A stretch of 64,000 bases of DNA, taken from assembly GCF_004684055.1 (NCBI RefSeq), contig NZ_SRIB01000004.1, positions 1 to 64,000 on the forward strand. Direction: 5' to 3'. The position numbers and the translations under genes are program-made. Of this stretch, positions 18,177 through 26,108 are shown piece after piece. Under the pieces are notes generated by a model. It made no database searches, was not told the DNA's origin, and worked only from the letters and a program-made list of their open reading frames with translations. Numbering within the stretch: position 1 is the stretch's first letter; each line of letters opens with the position of its first letter. This DNA comes from Soehngenia longivitae. Lineage in GTDB: Bacteria; Bacillota; Clostridia; Tissierellales; Tissierellaceae.

Positions 18177-19124
18177 CTAAATCACTTTTATACAAAATTC
18201 TGGACATACGGTAGCACAATAACCACATAATATACAGTTGCTATTTGGTGTGGCTTTGCCGTCAATTATCTCTATTCCATTTTGCTTACATCTTTCCACA
18301 CATCTTCCACATGCTATACAATAATCAGCTACAATCAATCTTCTATTCTTTTTTCTTATGTTGTTTTCTATGTTTATATCAATTTCATTATTATCAATTA
18401 ACTGAATATTTGCATCTATTTCGTCACAAGATTGCATGCCAATTGCAATAGAATGAATGAAGGGTATGTTTTTTACAAAATTGATAGCTTCTCTGGATCT
18501 ATTAATCAAGTGCCCTCCACCCAGTGCTTTCATACTATATATACCTTTACCCATGTTATATAATTGCTCTAATACATTTAACATATCAAAAACAGTGCCA
18601 TCGTGAATTCCTATGCCTGCCATATTTACCAATGGATGAATAATATCAAGTTCTTTGTATTTTAATAGCGCCTTAGCGCCAGCAACTCTATGAGTAGAAA
18701 TACCAATCGCTCTTATTTTACCTTGATCTTTAGCTTTTAAAAAATATTCTATAGCTTCATAATGACCTTTAACTGTATATTCACTTTCTTGTTCATGCAA
18801 TAAAAAAATATCAATATAATCAGTTCCAATTTCTCTTAACGCTTTTTCTAAACTTTTTTGTGCTAGTTCTTTCGTATAAGCATAAGATTTTGTTGATAAA
18901 ACATATTTTTCTCTGCTAATGCCATTTATTCCTTCTCTTATATAACTATAATTATCATAAATTTCTGCAGTATCTAAGAAATTTATACCCTTCTCATAAG
19001 CATATTTTATCAGATAAGCACCTTTTTCAACAGATAAATTTGCCTGAAAGGGTGTCATAGTTAAAGAACCAAAGCATATTTTAGAAACAGTTATCCCTGT
19101 ATTTCCTAATTGAATTTTGTCCAA
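18177..19124 (-). CDS. Aldo/keto reductase with C-terminal ferredoxin domain
   Basis: NADPH-dependent aldo/keto reductase TIM barrel fused to a 2[4Fe-4S] ferredoxin tail, 315 residues from the chosen start. LGNTGITVSKICFGSLTM begins the barrel, with the Asp/Tyr motif FLDTAEIYDNY and the Lys motif VLSTKSY. The C-terminal YCIACGRCVERC and CILCGYCATVCP hold the cluster ligands. The start is a TTG at 19124 with GAGGGG six bases upstream. An ATG at 19175 would run through a hairpin and give 17 extra residues that do not resemble the family. It interrupts the otherwise conserved ireB-ruvX pair. The substrate is unknown. Confidence 0.88.
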   Translation of the reverse strand: MDKIQLGNTGITVSKICFGSLTMTPFQANLSVEKGAYLIKYAYEKGINFLDTAEIYDNYSYIREGINGISREKYVLSTKSYAYTKELAQKSLEKALREIGTDYIDIFLLHEQESEYTVKGHYEAIEYFLKAKDQGKIRAIGISTHRVAGAKALLKYKELDIIHPLVNMAGIGIHDGTVFDMLNVLEQLYNMGKGIYSMKALGGGHLINRSREAINFVKNIPFIHSIAIGMQSCDEIDANIQLIDNNEIDINIENNIRKKNRRLIVADYCIACGRCVERCKQNGIEIIDGKATPNSNCILCGYCATVCPEFCIKVI

Positions 19125-19151
19125 TTTAGTCCCCTCACTATTTACATAAAT

Positions 19152-19177
19152 AGATGGATAGCTTAAGCCATCCATCT
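19152..19177 (-). terminator. Hairpin between ireB and the aldo/keto reductase gene
   Basis: AGATGGAT and ATCCATCT form an 8-bp stem (19152-19159 with 19170-19177) in the short gap after ireB. On the minus strand it is followed by ATTTATG, a poor U-tract. It may be a partial terminator or an mRNA-processing site that separates alaS-ireB from downstream genes. Confidence 0.45.
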
Positions 19178-19187
19178 ATACTCAAAA

Positions 19188-19463
19188 CTAGTCTCTATTA
19201 GTTTCCAAATATGCTCTTAGAATCTCTTCTAAAAGCTCATCTCTTTCTATCTTTCTAATTAGATTTCTCGCATTATTGTGACTTGTAATATAGGTAGGAT
19301 CTCCGGATAGGATATATCCTATAATTTGATTGATAGGATTGTACCCTTTTTCTTCTAGTGATTTGAAGACTGACAAAAGAATTTCTCTTGGTTCTACAGG
19401 ATTATCTTTTGTAGCTTCAAATTTAACAGTTTCATTAAGTTTACTATCTTTTTCCCTATCCAC
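19188..19463 (-). CDS. ireB: IreB family regulatory phosphoprotein
   Basis: IreB/UPF0297 protein of 91 residues. In Enterococcus faecalis IreB is phosphorylated by the Ser/Thr kinase IreK and affects cephalosporin resistance. The conserved core is [47 protein letters not shown], and the N-terminal KFEATKD segment matches the phosphorylated Thr region of the family. It lies 45 bases after alaS, as in B. subtilis (yrzL). Kinase partners are not in the window. Confidence 0.95.
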   Translation of the reverse strand: MDREKDSKLNETVKFEATKDNPVEPREILLSVFKSLEEKGYNPINQIIGYILSGDPTYITSHNNARNLIRKIERDELLEEILRAYLETNRD

Positions 19464-19508
19464 GTTACCACCCCTTTTATTTATTATACCATATTTTACA
19501 GAATAAAT

Positions 19509-22148
19509 TCATATTTTTAATTGATCTCTTAATACAATTTCGACTTGTTTCAAAGCTTCGTCAAGTTTGTCAAGGTATTTTCCTCCACCTTGAGCAATAT
19601 CTTTTCTTCCTCCACCATTGCCACCTAAAACACTAGATACTTTTTTTACGAGTAATCCAACATTAACACCTTTGTCTATAATATCACTAGTAGCCATAAA
19701 AATAAAAGTGATCTTGTCTTCATTTTGAGAAGTCAAAAATATAACTCCATTATTTATCTTTGATTTTATAGTGTCTCCTAATTCTCTCATTTCTTGAGCA
19801 TCCATTTTTTCGCAATCATGAATGATAAGGTTTATACCATTAATATCTATCGAACCGTTAATTATTTCATCGATTGAGTTAGAAATAATAGCTTTCTTTA
19901 AATTTTTTATCTCGTTGTCCTTTTCCTTAGACTCTTCAATTATATGAGTTGCTTTCTCCAGAATATTTTGCTTATTGCTATTAAGTGTTATAGCTACTTT
20001 ATTGATATTATCCTCTAACTCAACTATATAGTCATAAACATTTAATCCTGTTATTGCCTCTATTCTTCTAACTCCAGAAGCCACACTTGATTCTGATATT
20101 ATCTTAAATAATCCGATTTGTCCAGAATTCTTTACATGGGTGCCTCCGCAAAGTTCTTGTGAAAAACTTCCAATACTTACAACTCTTACAAATTCACCGT
20201 ATTTTTCTTCAAACAAACCAATAATTCCATGTTGCTGTGCTTCTTTCAATGTCATAATCTCAGTTTTCACTTCTTGAGCTTTTAATATTTCTGAATTGAC
20301 AATAGTTTCAATTTTCTTAATTTCTTCTTCTGATAATGGTTCGAAATGAGTAAAATCAAATCTAAGCCTTTTCGGAGTAACTAATGAACCAGCTTGATTA
20401 ACATGATTGCCTACAACTATTTTTAATGCTTTATGCAGCAAATGAGTTGTAGAATGGTTTCTCATCGTTGCTTCTCTAGATTCAACATCTACTTCAGCTT
20501 GTACAAACTCATCAGTTCTGAGTTCTCCACTAATTACAGTTACATGATGAATCGGTGCTTTTGAAGGAGTTAATTTTGTGTCATTTACTCGTGCCATTCC
20601 CTGCTCAAATTTAAATATACCCTTATCGCCTATTTGCCCTCCAGACTCTCCGTAAAAAGGAGTTCTTTCTAAAATAACAAATCCGGTTTCTCCTTCGATT
20701 AACTTATCAACTTTTTTGTCTTCTTTAAAAATAGCTTTCACAATTGTATCTGCTTTTAATGTACTGTAACCCACAAATTCCGACTCAATCCCTTTAGTAA
20801 TGTCTTCTTCATTTTTAGTGCTCCAGCCTGAATCTGATTCATCTCTAGCTCTTCTTGCTCTTTCTTTTTGTGCTTTCATATAGTCTTGAAATCCATTTAA
20901 GTCAATTTGATACCCATTCTCTTTTGCAATCTCTTCTGTAAGTTCAGGTGGAAACCCAAAAGTATCATATAGTTTAAAAACCTTTTCTCCATCCAAAACC
21001 GTAGTTTCGCTTTGAGCTAATTCACTTATCATGGTTTCAAGAATATTCAACCCTTGATTTATTGTTTCTTGAAACTTTTCTTCTTCAATTGAGATAACTC
21101 TTTTAATTTGGCTCTCATTTTCTTTGAGTTCTTTATATTCAACCATCCATGAATTTATAACAACTTCTGCTACTTTGTCTAAAAACGTATTTTCTATACC
21201 TAGGAGTTTTCCATGTCTTGAAGCTCTCCTTATAAGTCTTCTAAGTACATACCCTCTGCCTTCATTACTTGGTACAACGCCATCACTAACTAAGAAAGTT
21301 ATAGCTCTTATGTGATCTGTAATTACTCTTACTGATACATCTTTCTCTTTATCTGATCCATATTTATATTCACTTATTTCCAATATTTTATTTAATATAT
21401 CTTTAATAGCTCCTATTTCAAATATGTTATCAGTATTTTCCATTATAGTAGCAATTCTTTCTAGTCCCATTCCCGTATCGATGTTAGGATTTGGAAGTGG
21501 GTGATAGACTCCATTTTCATCTTTATCAAATTGTGTGAACACAAGATTCCAAACCTCTAGAAATCTATCACAGTCACAGCCTGGTTTACAAGTATCTTTA
21601 CCACAGCCATACTGTTCTCCTCTATCTACATATATCTCAGAGCATGGTCCCGATGGACCTACCTCAAGTTCCCAAAAATTATCTTTTTTCCCTAATCTAA
21701 CTATCTTTTCAGTTGGAATACCAATCATCTTATTCCATAGTTCATAAGCTTCATCATCTTCATAATAAACAGTTACCCACAGATCTTTTGGATCTAATTC
21801 AAGTCTTTGGGTTAAAAATTCCCAAGCCCACGAAATAGCTTCTTTTTTGAAGTAGTCTCCAAATGAAAAATTCCCCAACATTTCAAAAAATGTTGCATGT
21901 CTTGCAGTTCTCCCCACATTGTCAATATCGCCTGTCCTAATACATTTTTGGCATGTTGCCATTCTCTTACTTGGAGGTGTTTTTTCACCAGTAAAATACG
22001 GTTTCAGTGGTGCCATTCCTGCTCCAATTAATAATAGGGACTTATCATTTTTGGGCACAAGTGAAAAGCTTGGTGCAATTAAATGTTCTTTTTCACTAAA
22101 AAACTCTAAAAACTCTTTTCTTATTTCATGAAGTCCTAAATTCTTCAT
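19509..22148 (-). CDS. alaS: Alanyl-tRNA synthetase
   Basis: Alanine-tRNA ligase, 879 residues, full family length. The class II catalytic core starts with LGLHEIRKEFLEFFSEKEHLIAPSFSL and FTGEKTPPSKRMATCQKCIRTGDIDNVGRTARHATFFEMLGNFSFGDYF. The editing domain has HSTTHLLHKALK and ELCGGTHVKNSGQIGLFKI, with zinc-type ligands HxxxH and CxxxH. The C-Ala domain ends with GGNGGGRKDIAQGGG. The gene opens the long alaS-to-udk operon. No T-box is visible in its short leader, but a hairpin is present there (see 22171-22194). Confidence 0.98.
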   Translation of the reverse strand: MKNLGLHEIRKEFLEFFSEKEHLIAPSFSLVPKNDKSLLLIGAGMAPLKPYFTGEKTPPSKRMATCQKCIRTGDIDNVGRTARHATFFEMLGNFSFGDYFKKEAISWAWEFLTQRLELDPKDLWVTVYYEDDEAYELWNKMIGIPTEKIVRLGKKDNFWELEVGPSGPCSEIYVDRGEQYGCGKDTCKPGCDCDRFLEVWNLVFTQFDKDENGVYHPLPNPNIDTGMGLERIATIMENTDNIFEIGAIKDILNKILEISEYKYGSDKEKDVSVRVITDHIRAITFLVSDGVVPSNEGRGYVLRRLIRRASRHGKLLGIENTFLDKVAEVVINSWMVEYKELKENESQIKRVISIEEEKFQETINQGLNILETMISELAQSETTVLDGEKVFKLYDTFGFPPELTEEIAKENGYQIDLNGFQDYMKAQKERARRARDESDSGWSTKNEEDITKGIESEFVGYSTLKADTIVKAIFKEDKKVDKLIEGETGFVILERTPFYGESGGQIGDKGIFKFEQGMARVNDTKLTPSKAPIHHVTVISGELRTDEFVQAEVDVESREATMRNHSTTHLLHKALKIVVGNHVNQAGSLVTPKRLRFDFTHFEPLSEEEIKKIETIVNSEILKAQEVKTEIMTLKEAQQHGIIGLFEEKYGEFVRVVSIGSFSQELCGGTHVKNSGQIGLFKIISESSVASGVRRIEAITGLNVYDYIVELEDNINKVAITLNSNKQNILEKATHIIEESKEKDNEIKNLKKAIISNSIDEIINGSIDINGINLIIHDCEKMDAQEMRELGDTIKSKINNGVIFLTSQNEDKITFIFMATSDIIDKGVNVGLLVKKVSSVLGGNGGGRKDIAQGGGKYLDKLDEALKQVEIVLRDQLKI

Positions 22149-22170
22149 ATTTACACCTCTCTAAGTATTA

Positions 22171-22194
22171 TAAAAATCCTCCCTTTGAGGGAGG
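22171..22194 (-). terminator. Terminator-like hairpin in the alaS leader
   Basis: On the minus strand CCTCCC and GGGAGG pair (22178-22194) and are followed by ATTTTTA. It can serve as the intrinsic terminator for the iscR-iscS-iscU-permease operon. Because a good promoter lies just upstream (22210-22238), it also sits near the start of the alaS transcript, about 20 bases before the alaS Shine-Dalgarno. Confidence 0.75.
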
Positions 22195-22209
22195 TAATAT
22201 TACTATTTC

Positions 22210-22238
22210 ATTTTAGAATATATATGGTTATTTGTCAA
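22210..22238 (-). promoter_or_regulatory. Sigma-A type promoter for alaS
   Basis: On the minus strand TTGACA (22233-22238) and TAAAAT (22210-22215) are separated by exactly 17 bases. This would initiate transcription near 22203, ahead of the leader hairpin and alaS. Confidence 0.7.
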
Positions 22239-22242
22239 TGAA

Positions 22243-23439
22243 CTACAATAATTCTCTCGATTCTTTGTATTTATTTATTATAAATTTAAATAAAATCATC
22301 ATGATAGCAGTTACTGGAACTGCCAATATCATTCCCAAAACCCCAAATATTCCTCCACCAATTATTAAAGCTAAAAGAACCGTTAAAGGATGAAGCCCTA
22401 TGCTTTGTCCTAGAACTTTAGGAGCTAAGATGTTGTTTTCAACCCATTGAATAACAACGAAAAATACAGCTACCCATAAAGCTTTTAAAGGGCTTGAGAA
22501 GAAAGCCAAAAATACAGCTGGCAAGAAACCTAAAAAAGGCCCAATGTATGGAACTATATCAGCTATAGCTGTAATAAAACCTATAACAATAGCAAATTGA
22601 ACATCCATAATTAACAAAAATATCGCGGTCATTGTGCCTACAAAAATAGCCATAAAAAATCTGCCTTTTATAAACTGGTTCATAACATCATTTATCTGTT
22701 GAGAAAGGCCTAAAATATCGTCTTTATATCTTTCAGGAATATTTTCTTTTACTTTTTTTACAAAATAATTTTTATCAATGAGGAAGTAAAAAGTGATTAT
22801 TGGTATCAATATTAAAGTTACCGCTTTTGACAAGAATCCACTTATCCCCGATACTAGATTTGCCAATCCATTTGATATTGAATCCTGTAGTTTTTGAGTA
22901 TTGCTTTCTATAACTTCCTCTATACTTTTCAATAGTTCTGGAGTATCACCTAAAACATTTGAATAAATAGAATAGACTCTGTCAATAAAAGCATTAAAAT
23001 TGCTAATGTAAACAGATGAATTTTCTGCTAAATTTTTTATTTCGTCAATTGTTCTCGGAATGAATGTGACCAGTAATATTATCAAAACTATAACTATACC
23101 TATATAAACTACTGCTGTGCTAACTACTCTTTTTAATCCTCTTTTTTGTAAATAATTTACTAAGGGGTTTAAAAAATAAGCTAATATTACTGACATAATT
23201 ATCGCCAACAATATATCCGATAATATGGTGAACTTTGAGAATAATTCATAAATCACATATATTACTGCAAATATCGAAGCAATAGCTACTAATATTTTAG
23301 TATCATACTTTATTTTTTTTCTCTTATCTACGAAGTTATTTCCAATATTTATCAAATAATAGCTAACTAAAAATAATAGTACTGTTAAAAGTATCCATAC
23401 TAATTTGACAAACAAATCTGGTGGAGCAGCTATTTTCAT
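22243..23439 (-). CDS. AI-2E family transporter (YtvI/TqsA-like permease)
   Basis: Polytopic membrane protein of 398 residues, eight predicted helices in the AI-2E transporter pattern. Two N-terminal hairpins are followed by a soluble region (about 130-200), then LILIPIITFYFLIDK, FVGTMTAIFLLIMDVQFAIVIGFITAIADIVPYIGPFLGFLPA and the hallmark LIIGGGIFGVLGMILAVPVTAI. Substrates are unsettled; members have been tied to quorum-signal export and to sodium/proton exchange. It follows iscU by 25 bases and precedes a terminator-like hairpin. Confidence 0.88.
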   Translation of the reverse strand: MKIAAPPDLFVKLVWILLTVLLFLVSYYLINIGNNFVDKRKKIKYDTKILVAIASIFAVIYVIYELFSKFTILSDILLAIIMSVILAYFLNPLVNYLQKRGLKRVVSTAVVYIGIVIVLIILLVTFIPRTIDEIKNLAENSSVYISNFNAFIDRVYSIYSNVLGDTPELLKSIEEVIESNTQKLQDSISNGLANLVSGISGFLSKAVTLILIPIITFYFLIDKNYFVKKVKENIPERYKDDILGLSQQINDVMNQFIKGRFFMAIFVGTMTAIFLLIMDVQFAIVIGFITAIADIVPYIGPFLGFLPAVFLAFFSSPLKALWVAVFFVVIQWVENNILAPKVLGQSIGLHPLTVLLALIIGGGIFGVLGMILAVPVTAIMMILFKFIINKYKESRELL

Positions 23440-23464
23440 GCTTGGCCTCCTACTTAAGACTTAT

Positions 23465-23902
23465 TTAATCCTCAACCTCAATTTCATGTAAGTCATCCTC
23501 ATGGAATTCATTTTCATCAAGTCCTTCTATTTTTACCCCTGTTTTCTTCGAATAATCAAGCAATGCTTTTCTTATTGCTTGTTCAGCTAATACACTGCAG
23601 TGCATTTTTACAGGTGGAAGACCATCTAAAGCTTCAGCAACAGCTTTATTAGTTATTTGCATAGCTTCTTGAATAGATTTCCCTTTTATCAATTCAGTTG
23701 CCATGCTTGAAGATGCAATCGCAGATCCACAACCAAAAGTCTTAAATTTTACATCTGTTATTATCCCATTTTCTATCTTTAGATACATCTTCATTATATC
23801 TCCGCATTTTGGATTGCCTACTTCTCCGACTCCATCCGCGTTTTCAATTTCTCCTACATTTCTAGGATTCATAAAATGATCCATTACTTTTTCTGAATAC
23901 AT
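23465..23902 (-). CDS. iscU: Fe-S cluster assembly scaffold IscU/NifU N-terminal type
   Basis: IscU-type scaffold of 145 residues that receives sulfur from the cysteine desulfurase and assembles [2Fe-2S]/[4Fe-4S] clusters. The three conserved Cys are visible in GNPKCGDIMKM, KTFGCGSAIASSSMATEL and PPVKMHCSVLAEQAIRKAL; the Asp next to the first Cys is present. It overlaps the iscS stop by one base. An acidic tail (ENEFHEDDLHEIEVED) extends beyond the usual end. Confidence 0.96.
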   Translation of the reverse strand: MYSEKVMDHFMNPRNVGEIENADGVGEVGNPKCGDIMKMYLKIENGIITDVKFKTFGCGSAIASSSMATELIKGKSIQEAMQITNKAVAEALDGLPPVKMHCSVLAEQAIRKALLDYSKKTGVKIEGLDENEFHEDDLHEIEVED

Positions 23903-25080
23903 TATTTACCCTCCTGATTTTTTTCATAAAGTGGTGACATCTGTCTTAATCTATCAACGATCGTAACAAGTTTGTCAATGACAAAATCTACTTCTTCTTT
24001 AGTATTTTTTATCCCTAATGATAATCTTAGCGAACCATGGGCAATTTCATGTGGAAGTCCAATTGCAAGTAGCACATGAGATGGATCTAAACTTCCTGAT
24101 GTACAAGCAGAGCCACTTGAAGCCTCTATTTTGTACATATCTAAACTCAGTAGCAGCGATTCTCCTTCTATATATCTAAAGCAAATATTTACATTCCCCG
24201 GTAGCCTTTTTGTTGGATGCCCATTTAGTCTTACTTCAGGTATTCGATTTTGTATGTTTTTTATCATATAATCTCTAAGTTCGACTAATTTAGCTGTATT
24301 TTCTTCCAATTCAGAATAAGCAAGTTCAATAGCTTTACCTAACCCAACTATGCCTGGTACATTTTCAGTACCTGCTCTCTTATTTTTTTCTTGAGCTCCC
24401 CCATGGATTAGAGAATCAATTTTTATTCCCTTTCTGACGTACAAAGCTCCTACTCCTTTTGGTCCATAGAGTTTATGTGCCGACATTGACAATAAGTCTA
24501 TATTCATATCTTTGACATCAATCGGAAGGCTTCCAACAGCTTGAACAGCATCAGTATGAAAAATTACATTATGTTTTCTTGCTATTGAACCAATTTCCTT
24601 TATTGGCTCTATAGTGCCTATTTCATTGTTTGCAAACATTATTGAAATCAATATAGTATTATCTTTAATTGATCTCTCGAGTTCATCAAGTGAAATCATC
24701 CCATATTCGTCCACATTTAAGTAGGTTACTTCAAAACCGTTTTTTTCAAGATATTCACAAGTATGTAGAATTGCATGATGTTCAATTTTTGAGGTAATAA
24801 TATGATTCCCTTTATCTCTTAACTTAGAAGCAATACCTTTAATGGCCCAGTTATCAGCCTCTGTACCGCCTCCTGTGAAATATATTTCATTTTTTTCAGC
24901 ATTAATTGTTTTAGCTACTCTTTCTCTTGCTTTATCAATAGCTATTTTCGAAAAATTACTCAAATAATATATGCTTGATGGATTGCCATAATATTCACTA
25001 AAGTAAGGCATCATTTCATCAAGTACTTCTTTTCTGACTGGTGTAGTCGCAGCATGATCCATATAAATAATTTTTTCCAC
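23902..25080 (-). CDS. iscS: Cysteine desulfurase
   Basis: PLP-dependent NifS/IscS cysteine desulfurase, 392 residues, converting Cys to Ala and providing persulfide sulfur for Fe-S clusters. Visible are MDHAATTPVRKEVLDEM, the PLP Lys in SMSAHKLYGPKGVGALYVRK, and the active-site Cys in SSGSACTSGSLDPSHVLLAIG. I start it at the GTG at 25080, seven bases after GAGGAGG. A TTG at 25095 lies inside that Shine-Dalgarno. It is between the Rrf2 regulator and iscU. Confidence 0.96.
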   Translation of the reverse strand: MEKIIYMDHAATTPVRKEVLDEMMPYFSEYYGNPSSIYYLSNFSKIAIDKARERVAKTINAEKNEIYFTGGGTEADNWAIKGIASKLRDKGNHIITSKIEHHAILHTCEYLEKNGFEVTYLNVDEYGMISLDELERSIKDNTILISIMFANNEIGTIEPIKEIGSIARKHNVIFHTDAVQAVGSLPIDVKDMNIDLLSMSAHKLYGPKGVGALYVRKGIKIDSLIHGGAQEKNKRAGTENVPGIVGLGKAIELAYSELEENTAKLVELRDYMIKNIQNRIPEVRLNGHPTKRLPGNVNICFRYIEGESLLLSLDMYKIEASSGSACTSGSLDPSHVLLAIGLPHEIAHGSLRLSLGIKNTKEEVDFVIDKLVTIVDRLRQMSPLYEKNQEGK

Positions 25081-25097
25081 TTTAGCCCTCCTCAAAA

Positions 25098-25520
25098 TCA
25101 GCTATTAATTGTGTTAGACTCTTCTACCATATCTTGAAGCGTTATTGAGTCAATAACTTGATCTATACCATTTTTAAGCTTAGCCAATACTAATTTAGTA
25201 GCACACATTTCTTCTTTTTTGCATTCAAATCCATCACTGGATACACATTCAGCCGGATAATTATCTCCTTCAAGAGAACGCAATATATCGCCAACTGTTA
25301 TTTCTTTTGGGTGCCTAGAAAGCATATATCCTCCATATGCTCCTCTGCTACTGACAATAAGTCCATCTTTTTTTAAAGTTGAAAAAAGTTGCTCTAAATA
25401 ATTCTCACTAAGTTCTTCTTCATCTGCAATTGATTTTATAGATATAGGACCTTCGCCATAAACAATTGCTAATTGGTACATAGCCATTAATCCATATCTT
25501 CCTTTTGTAGATAATCTCAT
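25098..25520 (-). CDS. iscR: Rrf2/IscR-family Fe-S cluster-sensing regulator
   Basis: Rrf2-family winged-helix regulator of 140 residues. It begins MRLSTKGRYGLMAMYQLA, has the DNA-contact motif SENYLEQLFSTLKKDGLIVSSRGAYGGYMLSR, and three Cys in the cluster-binding region CVSSDGFECKKEEMC. The spacing matches cluster-sensing IscR/CymR-like members; CymR itself lacks these Cys, so an IscR-type role is favoured. Being the first gene of the isc operon with a near-palindrome just downstream of its promoter, it is probably autoregulated. Confidence 0.9.
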   Translation of the reverse strand: MRLSTKGRYGLMAMYQLAIVYGEGPISIKSIADEEELSENYLEQLFSTLKKDGLIVSSRGAYGGYMLSRHPKEITVGDILRSLEGDNYPAECVSSDGFECKKEEMCATKLVLAKLKNGIDQVIDSITLQDMVEESNTINS

Positions 25521-25538
25521 TATTTCACCTCATTAATA

Positions 25539-25555
25539 CCAACTAAATTACTTGG
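25539..25555 (-). promoter_or_regulatory. Candidate Rrf2/IscR operator
   Basis: Near-palindrome read on the minus strand as CCAAGTAATTTAGTTGG: seven of eight arm positions match around the centre. It spans approximately +5 to +21 relative to the predicted start of the iscR transcript, the position expected for an autorepressor site. Confidence 0.55.
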
Positions 25556-25566
25556 GTTTATAATTC

Positions 25567-25595
25567 ATTATATTATATCCATGTAATATTGTCAA
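25567..25595 (-). promoter_or_regulatory. Sigma-A type promoter of the isc operon
   Basis: On the minus strand a consensus TTGACA (25590-25595) and TATAAT (25567-25572) are separated by 17 bases. The distance to the iscR start codon at 25520 is about 45 bases. Confidence 0.85.
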
Positions 25596-25626
25596 CATTT
25601 ACACAATCAAATAAGACCTGTAATCA

Positions 25627-25660
25627 CACAAAAACCATAAGTTAACTTATGGTTTTTGTG
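25627..25660. terminator. Terminator after the 129-residue membrane protein
   Basis: Perfect 17-bp arms with no loop base: CACAAAAACCATAAGTT on the left and its complement on the right. An A run on one side and a T run on the other make it a good intrinsic terminator in both orientations. It starts four bases beyond the stop of the gene at 25665 and insulates the isc promoter. Confidence 0.85.
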
Positions 25661-25664
25661 GTTA

Positions 25665-26054
25665 CTATTTAGTTTCTGTCTCTGCTGTTTTTGGGCTTTT
25701 CTTGGGTTTTTTATTCTTCATATTGCTTTTTTTAATAACTGATAACAATTTTGCAAATACTATACCACATAAGCCAGCGCTTATTAGTATAATTGTTAAT
25801 TCCAGTTTTGCTAAATTATATGGATTCATTAAATTTCCAATATTTAATACTAAAATTACTAATCCTACAATAAAAGATATCAATCCTGGTAAGTAATTTA
25901 AACCTTTATTTTTTCGATAAATATAGTTAATAGTTAAAACTGAAACAATTATTATTAAGAGAACAATAAACAAAGCACTTGCTTCTCCTAAATAATTTTT
26001 TAGCCCGGAAAAGGCATTTGATATATTTGATAAAAATGTTCTTACTTTTGCCAT
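25665..26054 (-). CDS. Small membrane protein of unknown function
   Basis: 129 residues, not recognised. Three hydrophobic segments (about 23-45, 52-70 and 80-105) follow a short N-terminal region, and the C-terminus is highly basic (KKSNMKNKKPKKSPKTAETETK), probably cytoplasmic. It follows the lipoprotein gene by about 55 bases and ends in a strong terminator, so it is the last member of the histidine-kinase unit. A structural or accessory role at the membrane is all that can be suggested. Confidence 0.6.
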   Translation of the reverse strand: MAKVRTFLSNISNAFSGLKNYLGEASALFIVLLIIIVSVLTINYIYRKNKGLNYLPGLISFIVGLVILVLNIGNLMNPYNLAKLELTIILISAGLCGIVFAKLLSVIKKSNMKNKKPKKSPKTAETETK

Positions 26055-26108
26055 AAATTTTTCCTTTCTATTGCTATATTTGTACTTTTTTATACTGTTT
26101 TCGTAACT

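Noticed and set aside
22149-22242. T-box leader for alaS
   Set aside because: The leader is too short and no specifier or antiterminator bulge sequence is visible.
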